Origin: Serratia marcescens subsp. marcescens ATCC 13880
GTDB lineage: Bacteria > Pseudomonadota > Gammaproteobacteria > Enterobacterales > Enterobacteriaceae
Length of the DNA: 64,000 bases
Assembly: GCF_017299535.1 (NCBI RefSeq)
Contig: NZ_CP071238.1
Location: forward strand, 3,968,001-4,032,000
Direction of reading: 5' to 3'
Below the pieces are notes generated by a model. It ran no database searches, was not told where the DNA came from, and saw nothing but the letters and a program-made list of their open reading frames with translations. Positions 1-9,747 of the stretch are shown here, piece after piece (within the stretch, counting starts at the first letter, position 1; each line of letters opens with the position of its first letter). Made by a program: the position numbers and the translations under genes.

Positions 1-1516
<1,516 letters not shown>

Positions 1517-1527
1517 GGACATGACAG

Positions 1528-1554
1528 CGATGCCGGTCTTTCAGGCCGGTATCG
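1528..1554 (+). terminator. Hairpin after nrdF
   Basis: An imperfect inverted repeat (GATGCCGG against CCGGTATC, one G-U pair) lies 12 bases after the nrdF stop and before the convergent toxin gene. It has no clear T-run, so termination here may be weak or Rho-assisted. Confidence 0.4.
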
Positions 1555-1559
1555 TGCAT

Positions 1560-1847
1560 TCAATACCCTTGTTCTTTCTGACTGCGGATCGCCAGAACAA
1601 ACGCCGTATCGATATCAGGAATGTATTTGTAGAGCGCCAAATAACCGCGAGCTTGCTGCCCAATAATCAATTCACGCAGCCCTGCGCCAAGGGACCGTCC
1701 GATCAATGGATTATGTTCCAATACCGCAATTGCCTGGATGATTTCCTGAATGCGCCGCCCTGAATCCGCAGCGCCATACTGAGCCAAATGAGCGAGAATA
1801 CGTTCGATATCATCCCTGACCTCTGGCGCCAACTCGACATTTGCCAT
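1560..1847 (-). CDS. ParE/RelE-superfamily toxin of a type II toxin-antitoxin pair
   Basis: A 95-aa protein with the layout of ParE-like toxins: an N-terminal helical pair (RDDIERILAHLAQYG), a central loop NPLIGRSL followed by RELIIG, then a YLALYKY strand and a C-terminal FVLAIRSQKEQGY strand. The start codon overlaps the antitoxin stop by one base (TGATG), so the two are translationally coupled, antitoxin first. ParE toxins poison DNA gyrase, while RelE relatives cut mRNA. The sequence favours ParE, but the target cannot be read from it. Length is normal and no frameshift is seen. Confidence 0.85.
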   Translation of the reverse strand: MANVELAPEVRDDIERILAHLAQYGAADSGRRIQEIIQAIAVLEHNPLIGRSLGAGLRELIIGQQARGYLALYKYIPDIDTAFVLAIRSQKEQGY

Positions 1848-2134
1848 CAGCGCCCCAATTTTTTAACCGGAGGTTTGACAGCGGCAGTATCACCCGCTGC
1901 GTAATTTTCCAAATAACCGCGCATCTCTTTCCAAGAGACTGTCTCTCCCGTCGCAATTATCTTGGCATAGCGTTTTTCCGCTTCATTCTCAAAGTCACGG
2001 CGCAACTCTTCCTGCTGCGTTTTCTCCGCTATTGCCTGCAAAATAAAGCTGTGAGACGTGACGCCAACCTGCTCGGCGACGGCAGCGACTCGGGCTTTAA
2101 GCTCATCTGGAATACGAATGGTCGTCGTCGACAT
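1847..2134 (-). CDS. Ribbon-helix-helix antitoxin
   Basis: A 95-aa protein beginning with a typical RHH DNA-binding strand (TTTIRIPDELKARV) and helices to about residue 45 (SHSFILQAIAEK). A charged C-terminal tail is the usual toxin-wrapping segment. The RBS TAGGAG lies just upstream of ATG 2134. It is first in a two-gene operon with the ParE-like toxin. Antitoxins of this type normally repress their own promoter cooperatively with the toxin; the near-perfect palindrome at 2160-2183 fits that role. Confidence 0.85.
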   Translation of the reverse strand: MSTTTIRIPDELKARVAAVAEQVGVTSHSFILQAIAEKTQQEELRRDFENEAEKRYAKIIATGETVSWKEMRGYLENYAAGDTAAVKPPVKKLGR

Positions 2135-2159
2135 AATCGCTCCTAACGTCGGTCAATCA

Positions 2160-2183
2160 CATGTAGCTCAATTGTGCTACATG
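2160..2183. promoter_or_regulatory. Palindromic operator of the toxin-antitoxin operon
   Basis: A 24-bp near-perfect palindrome with arms CATGTAGC and GCTACATG around a CAATTG core; 11 of 12 position pairs match. It lies 26 bp upstream of the antitoxin ATG. The size and position are those of an RHH antitoxin operator. A plausible minus-strand promoter overlaps it: -35-like TTGCGC, then CACAAT inside the palindrome. Binding is inferred. Confidence 0.65.
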
Positions 2184-2211
2184 CAGTCTGGCAGCGCAAT
2201 AATGTAGAGGA

Positions 2212-2406
2212 TTATTTCACCGATTGACGCAGCTCAAGCCGCCGCCAAATAGCGCGTTTCTCCGTGTCGCTGGCGGTCGGCCAGGCGGCGATCTCCGCCC
2301 GCGTGCGCCGGCATCCGCGGCACTGCTGGGTTTCGTCGTCGATCCGGCACAGGCTGACGCAGGGCGATCTGACGCCAGGATGGGATTGCTGAGTGTGGCC
2401 CGCCAT
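2212..2406 (-). CDS. DUF1289 small cysteine-rich protein
   Basis: A 64-aa protein with the DUF1289 signature: SPCVSLCRID followed by CRGC, giving four cysteines in a C-x3-C ... C-x2-C pattern, then the conserved W and RRLELR tail. The family is widespread in proteobacteria and annotated as a putative Fe-S or zinc protein of unknown function. The frame is open further upstream, but ATG 2406 is chosen because AAGGG sits 7 bases before it and the domain begins soon after. It lies 64 bp downstream of the SDR gene on the same strand and may be cotranscribed with it. Confidence 0.75.
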   Translation of the reverse strand: MAGHTQQSHPGVRSPCVSLCRIDDETQQCRGCRRTRAEIAAWPTASDTEKRAIWRRLELRQSVK

Positions 2407-2470
2407 ACGTTGCCCTTGATGTGATATGTTCCGCCACAGGATACCCGATCCTGCGGCGGCGCGTCGCCAA

Positions 2471-3211
2471 TCAGATGATGCCGCCGTTGGCGCGCAGGGT
2501 TTGGCCATTGATCCAGCCGCCGTCTGCCCCGGCGAGGAAAGCCACCGCCGCGGCGATATCGTCCGGCGTGCCCAGACGTTCCAACGGCGCCATCTTCGCC
2601 AGCCGCTCGATAAGCTCCGGGGTTTTGCCGTCGAGGAACAAGCCGGTGGCGGTCGGCCCCGGCGCGACGGCGTTCACCGTGATATTGCGGCCGCGCAGCT
2701 CTTTCGCCAGCACGCTGGTCAGCGCTTCGATCGCCGCCTTGCTGGCGGCATACATGCCGTACCCCGGCTGCAGCAACCCCACCACGCTGGAGGAGAAGTT
2801 GATGATGCGGCCGTTGTCGCGCAGGCGCTTCGCCGCCTCGCGCATCGCATTGAAGCTGCCTTTCAGGTTGATGTCGAGCAGGCGATCCGCATCTTCATCA
2901 CGCATGTCCGCCACCGGCGCCAGCGCGATCACCCCGGCGTTATTGACCAGCACGTCGACGCCGCCAAACGCCTGTTCGGCGCTATCGAACAGGCCGGCGA
3001 CCGCAGATGCATCGCTGACGTCGGCTTTGACGCTCAAGGCGCGGCCGCCGCGCTGTTCAATCTTGCGCATCAGCTCATCGGCCGGCGCCGGGTTGCCCGA
3101 ATAGTTGATGATGACGGTGAAGCCATCGGCGGCCAGACGCTCGGCGATGGCCGCGCCGATGCCGCGGGATGCGCCGGTGACGATGGCGACGCGTTGAGTC
3201 GCGTGATTCAT
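2471..3211 (-). CDS. SDR family NAD(P)-dependent oxidoreductase
   Basis: A classical short-chain dehydrogenase of 246 aa. The Rossmann glycine motif TGASRGIG is at residues 12-19, NNAG at 90-93, the catalytic serine near 140, and YxxxK as Tyr154/Lys158. It ends with the FLAGADGGWINGQTLRANGG region common to 3-oxoacyl-ACP-reductase-like members. Substrate unknown. RBS GAGGAG lies directly before ATG 3211. A divergent LysR regulator starts 102 bp away, a standard arrangement for regulator and target, so this gene is the likely target. Confidence 0.9.
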   Translation of the reverse strand: MNHATQRVAIVTGASRGIGAAIAERLAADGFTVIINYSGNPAPADELMRKIEQRGGRALSVKADVSDASAVAGLFDSAEQAFGGVDVLVNNAGVIALAPVADMRDEDADRLLDINLKGSFNAMREAAKRLRDNGRIINFSSSVVGLLQPGYGMYAASKAAIEALTSVLAKELRGRNITVNAVAPGPTATGLFLDGKTPELIERLAKMAPLERLGTPDDIAAAVAFLAGADGGWINGQTLRANGGII

Positions 3212-3264
3212 GGATATCTCCTCATCGGGTTAATGTACAGTCATCATGCACCTTTCGGCACGGC

Positions 3265-3308
3265 GAATAATCCCCTATTCTTCGTTATCACTATCCGAAA
3301 TAAACGAA
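3265..3308. promoter_or_regulatory. Candidate LysR-type operator between SDR and LysR genes
   Basis: Two dyads lie in the divergent intergenic region. GAATA-N6-TATTC at 3265-3280 has the interrupted-dyad form typical of LysR sites. TTCGTT at 3281-3286 is repeated inverted as AACGAA at 3303-3308, just before the regulator ATG. They could allow joint control of the SDR gene and autoregulation. Confidence 0.45.
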
Positions 3309-3313
3309 CAATT

Positions 3314-4207
3314 ATGGACAGAATCGACGCCATGCGCCTGTTCACCTGCGTGGTAGAACAACGCAGCTTCACCCAGGCGGCGCAGAATCTGAACCTGCCG
3401 CGATCCACCGTGACCGACGCCATCAAACAGCTCGAAGCCCGGCTGCAGGTGAGGCTGCTGCAACGCACCACCCGCCACGTCAGCCCGACGCTGGACGGCG
3501 AAGCCTACTATCAGCGTTGTCTGAGCATTCTGGCGGACATCGAAGAAGCAGAGATGGCGTTCGCCGGCGCCAAACCGCGCGGATTGCTGCGCATCGACGT
3601 GCACGGCACGCTGGCGCGCCATTTTCTGTTGCCCGATTTGCCGGATTTTTTGGCGCAATACCCGGATATCGAGCTTTATATGAGCGAAGGCGATCGGCTG
3701 GTGGACGCGCTGCGGGAAGGCATCGACTGCGTGGTGCGCGTCGGCAAACTGCGGGACAGCGACATGGTGGCGCGCCGCCTGGGCGAGCTGGAAGAGGTGA
3801 CCTGCGCCGCCCCGGCCTACCTGCAGCGCTTCGGCACGCCGCAAAGCCTGGACGATCTGCGCCATCACCGCATGGTGGGCTTTCGCTCTTCGGCGACCGG
3901 CGCGCTGATGCCGCTGGCGTTCACGGTGGCGGGACAAGCGCAACCCGTCACGCTGCCGGCGACGGTGTCGGTCACCGCGGCGGAGAGCCTGGTCGCCGCC
4001 GCCCGCGCCGGACTGGGCATCATTCAGGTGCCGCGCTATCACCTGCGCGGCGATCTGGCCGACGGCAGCCTGTTGCCGCTGCTGCCGGATTGGCCTTCTC
4101 CTCCAATGCCGGTCTCGCTGCTTTATCCGCGCAACCGCCAGCTGTCGCCGCGGGTGCGCGTGTTTCTCGACTGGTTCAGCCGGGTGTTCGCCGAGCGGAA
4201 CCGATAA
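3314..4207 (+). CDS. LysR family transcriptional regulator
   Basis: A 297-aa regulator with an N-terminal winged helix-turn-helix (residues 1-60, including SFTQAAQNLNLPRSTVTDAI) and a substrate-binding domain of the CrgA/AaeR-like subgroup (RGLLRIDVHGT onward, with a VRVGKL segment). ATG 3314 gives the canonical start MDRIDAMRLF; the frame stays open far upstream but only across the SDR antisense strand. Divergent from the SDR gene, which it probably controls in response to an unknown ligand. It ends 12 bases before the convergent metallo-hydrolase gene. Confidence 0.92.
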   Translation: MDRIDAMRLFTCVVEQRSFTQAAQNLNLPRSTVTDAIKQLEARLQVRLLQRTTRHVSPTLDGEAYYQRCLSILADIEEAEMAFAGAKPRGLLRIDVHGTLARHFLLPDLPDFLAQYPDIELYMSEGDRLVDALREGIDCVVRVGKLRDSDMVARRLGELEEVTCAAPAYLQRFGTPQSLDDLRHHRMVGFRSSATGALMPLAFTVAGQAQPVTLPATVSVTAAESLVAAARAGLGIIQVPRYHLRGDLADGSLLPLLPDWPSPPMPVSLLYPRNRQLSPRVRVFLDWFSRVFAERNR

Positions 4208-4219
4208 CGAGAGCGGGCG

Positions 4220-5164
4220 TTACAGCGCGCCGTAGTTCAACGGCACCCAGGTGTAACCGTCGCCCTGGCGGTTCAGATACCCCAACCCCGGGAACGACAG
4301 GTGTGCGCCGCCGACCAGTTCGCTCTGCCGCGCGCTGTCGCCAAATATCCGCAGCCGCTGAGCGACAGCCGCCTTGGCGTCGCTGTCAAAGCTGATAGCC
4401 ACCTTCGGATGCGGCAACTGCACCGCCGCCACGTGGATCAGATCCCCCAACAGCAACAGCTTCTTGCCCTGGCTGGTCACCTGATACACGCTGTGCCCCG
4501 GCGTATGGCCGTGGGCGGCGAAGGCGGCAATGCCCGGCGACAGTTCACCGTCGCCGCTGAACGGCTTAAAGTGGCCCATCGCCTGGTATGGCTTGATCGC
4601 CGCCTGGGCCCGTTCGAAGTTGCTTTTACTGCCTGCGCTGGCCTGTTTCAGTTGGTCCGCGCTCAGCCAGAAGTCCGTGTCCTGGCTGGCGGCGCGCACC
4701 ACCGCATTGGGGAATACCGCCTTGCCGTCGTGCGTCAGGCCGCCGAGGTGGTCCGGGTGCATGTGGGTCAGGTAGATCTCATCCACCTGCTCCGGCTGGT
4801 AGCCCGCCGCGCGCAGGTTATCCACCAGCTTGCCCAGGCCGTCGCCCAGCAGTTGGCCGGCGCCGCTGTCGATCATCACCAGCTTGTCGCCGGTATTGAT
4901 CAGATAGGCATTGACCGAGGTGACCACCGGCAGGCTTTGATGCCGCTCGGCCAACCCGGCGGCGATCTGCTGCGGCGTGGTGTTCAACAACAGTTTGTCC
5001 GCCGGCAGACGAATGATGCCGTCGGATAACGCGGTCACTTCAAAACTGCCCAGCATGATGCGGTAAAATCCCGGCGTCGGGGTTTTGGCCTGCGGCGCGG
5101 CGGCCCCGGCCTGTAATGACATAACGGCCAGCGCCGCGCCCAGCAGACAACGTTTCCAGAACAT
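4220..5164 (-). CDS. Exported MBL-fold metallo-hydrolase
   Basis: A 314-aa metallo-beta-lactamase-superfamily protein with an N-terminal signal peptide (MFWKRCLLGAALAVMSLQAG, cleavage expected near AAA at residues 21-23), so periplasmic or secreted. The metal site is intact: THMHPDHLGG (HxHxDH), the later histidine in AHGHTPGHS, and the bridging aspartate in LLGDLIH. This subgroup includes lactonases and other hydrolases; nothing indicates a true beta-lactamase. It is divergent from the patatin gene across 206 bp of AT-rich DNA. Substrate unknown. Confidence 0.88.
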   Translation of the reverse strand: MFWKRCLLGAALAVMSLQAGAAAPQAKTPTPGFYRIMLGSFEVTALSDGIIRLPADKLLLNTTPQQIAAGLAERHQSLPVVTSVNAYLINTGDKLVMIDSGAGQLLGDGLGKLVDNLRAAGYQPEQVDEIYLTHMHPDHLGGLTHDGKAVFPNAVVRAASQDTDFWLSADQLKQASAGSKSNFERAQAAIKPYQAMGHFKPFSGDGELSPGIAAFAAHGHTPGHSVYQVTSQGKKLLLLGDLIHVAAVQLPHPKVAISFDSDAKAAVAQRLRIFGDSARQSELVGGAHLSFPGLGYLNRQGDGYTWVPLNYGAL

Positions 5165-5370
5165 GATGACTCCTTGCGAGAATTGAACAGCGCTAAGTAT
5201 TGACGCAAAAAGCCCGATGCGCCTGTTTAATAAATGCCTTTGATAAATATATAAACAATATATTTATTATGAATAATTTTGTTTGCCGACTCACACAACC
5301 CCAATCAATATTTTCCGGTTCGCGACTTGGTTATTTTTCTTACTCCCTAAATCAAGAGTGAGGAAATATC
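5165..5370. promoter_or_regulatory. AT-rich divergent promoter region between MBL hydrolase and patatin gene
   Basis: The stretch 5221-5290 is strikingly AT-rich in a GC-rich context and carries several TATA-like hexamers (for example AAATATATAAAC and AATATATTTATTATG). It probably holds both promoters and could bind H-NS. The patatin RBS is GTGAGG just before 5371. No specific operator was recognised. Confidence 0.45.
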
Positions 5371-6342
5371 ATGAACTATCAATTCGAAAATCTGGTCTTT
5401 GAAGGCGGCGGCGTAAAAGGCATCGCCTATGGCGGCGCGCTGGAATTGCTGGAAGCCAAAGGCATCATGCCGCAGATCAAGCAAACCTCCGGCGCCTCGG
5501 CGGGCGCCATCGCCGCGCTGTTGGTCGGCCTGGGCTGCAGCTCGGCGGACGTCACCAAAATTCTGTCGGCGATGGATTTTAAAAAATTCCTCGATTATAA
5601 CGGCGGTTTTTTCGGTACGATCCAGGACGCCTATCGCCTGTTCAATCAATACGGCATCGCGCCCGGCGATTATTTCTATCAATGGTCACGCGATATTATC
5701 AAGCAATATACCGGCAACCCGGATATCACCTTCGAGCAGTTCGAAGCGATGAAGGCGGCGAAAGGGTTCAAGTCGATTTACTTTATCGGCGCCAACCTCA
5801 ACAGCGGCCAACGCGAAGTTTATTCGCACCGCACTACGCCGCGCATGAAAGTGGCGGACGGCCTGCGCATTTCGATGTCGTTCCCGTTCGCCTTCGTGGC
5901 GAAGAACAATACCCTGGGCGACCTGTGCATCGATGGCGGCATGATCGACAACTACCCGGTGCGGCTATTCGACTATGACTTCTCCGCCACGCCGCCTTAC
6001 ATCGACGTCTCCAGCCAGCGCATCAACACCCGCACCCTGGGCCTTCGCCTGGACTCCGCCGGTGAAATCGCCCAGGCCGCCGGTCAGGCCGGCCCGCGCA
6101 CGCCGGTCAACAACCTGTTTGATTTCACCCTGGCAGTGGCCAACGTGATGCTGGACATCCAAACCAAGGTGCATCTGGACAGCGACGACTGGAAGCGCAC
6201 CGTGTATGTCGACACGCTCGACGTCGGCACGCTGGAGTTCGGCATCAGCGAAGAGAAGAAACGCGCGCTGATCGAATCCGGCCGACGCGGCGTAGAGCGC
6301 TACTTCGCCTGGTACGATGCCGCCATGAAACAGGCGGCATAA
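5371..6342 (+). CDS. Patatin-like phospholipase
   Basis: A 323-aa patatin-family acyl hydrolase. The oxyanion-hole motif GGGVKG is at residues 12-17, the nucleophile Ser43 in GASAG, and the dyad aspartate Asp188 in DGG followed by MIDNYPV. All catalytic elements are intact, so an active lipase or phospholipase A is expected. No signal peptide or membrane segment is seen; the protein is cytoplasmic unless exported by a non-Sec route, as ExoU-type patatins are. It stands alone on this strand, and no chaperone or secretion gene is adjacent. Substrate and role unknown. Confidence 0.88.
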   Translation: MNYQFENLVFEGGGVKGIAYGGALELLEAKGIMPQIKQTSGASAGAIAALLVGLGCSSADVTKILSAMDFKKFLDYNGGFFGTIQDAYRLFNQYGIAPGDYFYQWSRDIIKQYTGNPDITFEQFEAMKAAKGFKSIYFIGANLNSGQREVYSHRTTPRMKVADGLRISMSFPFAFVAKNNTLGDLCIDGGMIDNYPVRLFDYDFSATPPYIDVSSQRINTRTLGLRLDSAGEIAQAAGQAGPRTPVNNLFDFTLAVANVMLDIQTKVHLDSDDWKRTVYVDTLDVGTLEFGISEEKKRALIESGRRGVERYFAWYDAAMKQAA

Positions 6343-6354
6343 CCGGCGTTCCCC

Positions 6355-6385
6355 TTGCCCGCGCGTCTGGCCGGCGCGCGGGCAA
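6355..6385 (+). terminator. Long hairpin after the patatin gene
   Basis: An 11-bp perfect stem (TTGCCCGCGCG against CGCGCGGGCAA) begins 12 bases after the patatin stop. On the plus strand it is followed by A residues rather than T, so it is not a canonical intrinsic terminator for patatin. Confidence 0.5.
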
Positions 6386-6408
6386 AAAAAATCCCCGCGG
6401 GGGCGGGG
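6384..6408 (-). terminator. Rho-independent terminator of the 2HCT transporter gene
   Basis: On the minus strand CCCCGC-CCCC-GCGGGG is followed by an A and then eight T residues (the A-run 6384-6391 on the plus strand). It lies 33 bases downstream of the transporter stop and is the canonical terminator for it. Confidence 0.75.
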
Positions 6409-6440
6409 AAAGGCAAAGTAACGCTAAGGATTTATAGGAG

Positions 6441-7796
6441 TTATACGAAGAACTTGGCCAACACCAGCAGCGACAGCGAGACGTTGATAGCGCCCCCGAT
6501 ACGCGTAGCGATCTGGGCGAACGGCATCAACGACATGCGGTTGCCGGCGGTGAGGATCGCGACGTCGCCGGTGCCGCCCTGCCCGCTCTGGCAGCATGAG
6601 ACAATCGCCACGTCGATAGGGTGCATGCCGATTTTCTTGCCGACGAAGAAACCGGTCGCCACCAGCGCGCTGACGGTCGTGACGATCACGATCAGATTCT
6701 GGACGGTGAACGCATCCACCAGCTCCTGCCACGGCGTGATGGCCACCCCGACCGCGAACAGGATCGGATAAGTCACGGCGGTGCGGAAGAATTTGTACAC
6801 CACCTGCGAGCCTTCCTGAATGCGCGGCGATACCCCGTGCGCCAGCTTCACCGCCACGGCGGCGAACAGCATGCCCACCGGCGCCGGCAGGCCAATCAGG
6901 CGATGCAGCAGCATGCCCACCATATACAGCAGAATAGCCAGCAACGCGCCGCAGGCGATGGTGCTGACGTCCACCTTGCCGCTGATTTTTTCCACCGCGT
7001 TCATGCCGCTGTCGCCCTGCTTGCTCGGCATCAGGCTGCCTTCGCCGGTCAGGTGCGGATAACGCTTGCCCAGTTGGTTGAGCAGGCCGGCGATGACGAT
7101 GGCGGTCAGGCTGCCGAGCATCACGATCGGCAGAATGCGCCCCAACGCCACGCCCTGCTCCATGTGCAGGATCGCCGCGTAGCCCATCGACAGCGGGATC
7201 GCCCCTTCACCCACGCCGCCGGCCATGATCGGCAGGATCAGGAAGAAGAAGATCTGGAACGGCTCCAGGCCCAGCGCCATGCCGACGCCCATCCCCACCA
7301 GCATGCCGACGATCTCGCCGCACAGCATCGGAATGAAGATGCGCAGGAAGCCCTGGATCAGCACCTGGCGGTTCATGCTCATGATGCTGCCGACGATGAT
7401 GCAGCAAATGTAGAGATAAAGAATGTTGGTCGATTTGTAGAACTTGGTGGTCGACTCCACCACCACGTCCGGCAACAGGCCATAGTGCACCAGCGCGGAA
7501 GGAATGAAGGTGGCGCAGATCGCCGCCGCGCCCATTTTGCCGATCAACGGCAGCCGTTTGCCGAATTCGCCGCAGGCGAAACCGAAGAACGCCAGGGTGG
7601 CCACCATCACCACGATATCGCTCGGCAATTTGCCTTCCAGGCAGTCGAGCAGAATCAATACGCCGGCCAGAATAAAGAACGGTAACGGAATAATCCCTAC
7701 TTTATAATTGTCCAGTATCCGCCACCATTTCTCACGCAGAGGAATATCGGCGGTCTTGTCTTTGGCTACGAGGTAAGAATCATCTGTTGTGCTCAT
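6441..7796 (-). CDS. 2-hydroxycarboxylate transporter family (citrate/malate symporter, CitS/MaeN-like)
   Basis: A 451-aa polytopic inner-membrane protein with the two family signature loops: GGVGEG in the first half and GGTGD in the second (SGQGGTGDVAILTAG). These mark the reentrant loops of the Na+-coupled 2HCT carriers for citrate, malate or lactate. RBS GAGG precedes ATG 7796. It is divergent from a citrate-sensor-like two-component system, so it is probably the induced uptake gene for the dicarboxylate or tricarboxylate that system senses. No citrate lyase or oxaloacetate decarboxylase genes are nearby, so growth on citrate by fermentation is not implied. Confidence 0.9.
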   Translation of the reverse strand: MSTTDDSYLVAKDKTADIPLREKWWRILDNYKVGIIPLPFFILAGVLILLDCLEGKLPSDIVVMVATLAFFGFACGEFGKRLPLIGKMGAAAICATFIPSALVHYGLLPDVVVESTTKFYKSTNILYLYICCIIVGSIMSMNRQVLIQGFLRIFIPMLCGEIVGMLVGMGVGMALGLEPFQIFFFLILPIMAGGVGEGAIPLSMGYAAILHMEQGVALGRILPIVMLGSLTAIVIAGLLNQLGKRYPHLTGEGSLMPSKQGDSGMNAVEKISGKVDVSTIACGALLAILLYMVGMLLHRLIGLPAPVGMLFAAVAVKLAHGVSPRIQEGSQVVYKFFRTAVTYPILFAVGVAITPWQELVDAFTVQNLIVIVTTVSALVATGFFVGKKIGMHPIDVAIVSCCQSGQGGTGDVAILTAGNRMSLMPFAQIATRIGGAINVSLSLLVLAKFFV

Positions 7797-8122
7797 AATC
7801 TGGCCTCTTATTAGTTTGTTCAGCCATCATAGAGAAGCGCACGGATTATCTGCTGTGATTATGTTCAAAGTTAAAAAGGGTTTTTAATGGTGGTTATGGT
7901 TTCTATGGGGTTAATTAAGATTATGTAAAAACCGACGTGGTTTTAATGGTGTTAATACCGTTTTTATTTTAAAGCTTATCAATTTTATCGCAGGCGAACA
8001 ATTCTCGTCCGGTTCACTCTAATCCCGTGTGAGGGATCACAAGTTGATCGGGCGCAATATTACAGACCCCGCTTCTCGTGATAGGGTAAGGCTTCAGGAT
8101 CTCTTTACGGTGAAGCTCCGCC
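7797..8122. promoter_or_regulatory. Divergent control region of 2HCT transporter and DpiBA-like system
   Basis: This 326-bp gene-free stretch is AT-rich in 7860-7990. An 11-bp direct repeat TTTTAATGGTG occurs at 7882-7892 and 7941-7951, 59 bp apart. CitB/DpiA regulators bind AT-rich DNA in such divergent regions, so these are candidate operator copies. A palindrome TGTGA-N4-TCACA is at 8028-8041. No gene is visible within it. Confidence 0.5.
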
Positions 8123-9715
8123 ATGCGCCTCAAACTCTCATTTCAAATCAAACTGTTTCTGTGCCTGGTGGCCTTCTCCTGCCTGCTGTTGACCTGTATC
8201 GGCGCCTACACCTATTACCAGCTGGATGCGCAACTGCACCGCGATCTCGGCGCCCGCGCCCAGGTGCAGGCGCGGGAAATCGCCCTTATCCCTTCGCTGG
8301 TGGACGCGGTGGAAAAACACGACGCCGCCAGAATTGCCGCGCTGATGAAAAAAATCCGCGCCAGCAGCGACGCCAGTTATATCGTCATCGGCGATAATCA
8401 CGCCCGCCATCTTTATCATTCCGAATACGAAGGCCGCTTGGGCACGCCGATGATCGGCGGCGATAATAAAGAGGTGCTGGAAGGGAAAAGCATTATTTCC
8501 ATTCGCAAGGGCGGCATTGGCGTTTCATTGCGCAGCAAGGCGCCGATCCTGGATGAAAATAATCACGTGATCGGCATCGTTTCCGTCGGCTATTTGAAAT
8601 CGCACATCGATAATTTAAATGCCAGGACGTTGACGCAAATTATCGGCTCCATCGTTCTGCTGCTGATCGCCCTGTTCGTTTTTTCCTGGCTGCTGTCGAA
8701 AAATCTCAAGCGCCAGATGTTCTGGCTGGAACCGAAAGAGATCGCGCTGCTGGTGCGCCAGCAAAAAGCGCTGCTGGAAGCCATTTATGAGGGCGTGATC
8801 GCCATCGATCCGCAATTGCGGATCATCACCATCAACCATGCGGCGCGCGAGCTATTGGATCTGCACCAGCCCGCCGCCAGCTTGCTGGGCCGGCCGATCG
8901 GCGACGTGATCCAGGCGCAGCCGGACTTCTTCGCCGCCGCGCAACTGGGCCAGGATACGCATGACGAGGTGTGCCGCTTCAACCACGTGCGGGTGATCGC
9001 CAGCCGGGTGCGCATCATGCAGGAGCAGGAGTTGCAAGGCTGGGTGATCAGCTTCCGCGACAAGAACGATATCAATACCCTGAGCAGCCAGCTCAGCCAG
9101 GTGAAACGCTATGCCGACAATCTGCGCATCATGCGCCACGAGCAGCTGAACTGGACCGCCACGCTGGCCGGGCTGCTGCATATGCAGCGCTACGACGAGG
9201 CCATCCGCTATGTGGAAGCCCAGTCGGAGGGCGCGCAGGAGATCCTCGATTTCATCTCGCAGCGCTTCAGTTCGGCGGCGCTGTGCGGCCTGCTGCTGGG
9301 CAAATATTCCAGCGCCAGAGAAAAAGGCATCGAGCTGCGCTTCGATCCGGCTTGCCAACTGCGGCAGATCCCGGCGGCGCTGAATGAGACCGAACTGATG
9401 TCGATTGTCGGCAATCTGCTGGATAATGCGGTGGAAGCGACGCTGCACTGCCCGGCGCCGCACGACGCGATCGAACTCTATATCAGCGACGGCAGCGACG
9501 AGCTGGTGATCGAGGTGGCGGATCGCGGCACCGGCATCGCCGAGGAGATTCGTGATACGCTGTTTGAACAGGGCGTCACCACCAAAGCGGATAAAAGCGA
9601 CCACGGCATCGGCCTGCATCTGGTCGCCAGCCATGTGGCGCAGGCGCACGGCAGCATAGAAGTGTCGGACAATGAGCCGCACGGCGCGATATTCTCTATA
9701 TTTATCCCTAAATAA
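8123..9715 (+). CDS. dpiB: Sensor histidine kinase of the CitA/DpiB/DcuS family
   Basis: A 530-aa membrane sensor. TM1 is at about residues 8-32, the periplasmic PAS (citrate-type) domain about 35-165, TM2 about 168-192, a cytoplasmic PAS about 210-310, then the kinase. The phosphoacceptor is His339 in RHEQLNW. The ATP-binding blocks GNLLDNAVEA, VADRGTGI and HGIGLHL are complete. The C-terminal half closely resembles E. coli DpiB (CitA). It is followed 32 bases later by its response regulator and is divergent from a 2HCT carrier, so it probably senses citrate or malate in the periplasm. The exact ligand is inferred; the symbol denotes family resemblance. Confidence 0.85.
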   Translation: MRLKLSFQIKLFLCLVAFSCLLLTCIGAYTYYQLDAQLHRDLGARAQVQAREIALIPSLVDAVEKHDAARIAALMKKIRASSDASYIVIGDNHARHLYHSEYEGRLGTPMIGGDNKEVLEGKSIISIRKGGIGVSLRSKAPILDENNHVIGIVSVGYLKSHIDNLNARTLTQIIGSIVLLLIALFVFSWLLSKNLKRQMFWLEPKEIALLVRQQKALLEAIYEGVIAIDPQLRIITINHAARELLDLHQPAASLLGRPIGDVIQAQPDFFAAAQLGQDTHDEVCRFNHVRVIASRVRIMQEQELQGWVISFRDKNDINTLSSQLSQVKRYADNLRIMRHEQLNWTATLAGLLHMQRYDEAIRYVEAQSEGAQEILDFISQRFSSAALCGLLLGKYSSAREKGIELRFDPACQLRQIPAALNETELMSIVGNLLDNAVEATLHCPAPHDAIELYISDGSDELVIEVADRGTGIAEEIRDTLFEQGVTTKADKSDHGIGLHLVASHVAQAHGSIEVSDNEPHGAIFSIFIPK

Positions 9716-9747
9716 AACCCATAACCCGATTTTTTGAGCACCCGATT

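Noticed and set aside
2426..3313. N-terminal extension of the first LysR gene
   Set aside because: The open frame is the antisense of the SDR gene; the canonical LysR start is at 3314.
4220..5164. Beta-lactamase resistance gene
   Set aside because: Only the metallo-beta-lactamase fold and metal motif are present; the sequence belongs to the broad hydrolase subgroup, not to known carbapenemases.
8028..8041. CRP site TGTGA-TCACA upstream of the sensor kinase
   Set aside because: The half-sites are perfect but the spacer is 4 bp, not the 6 bp CRP requires; kept only as an unexplained palindrome.
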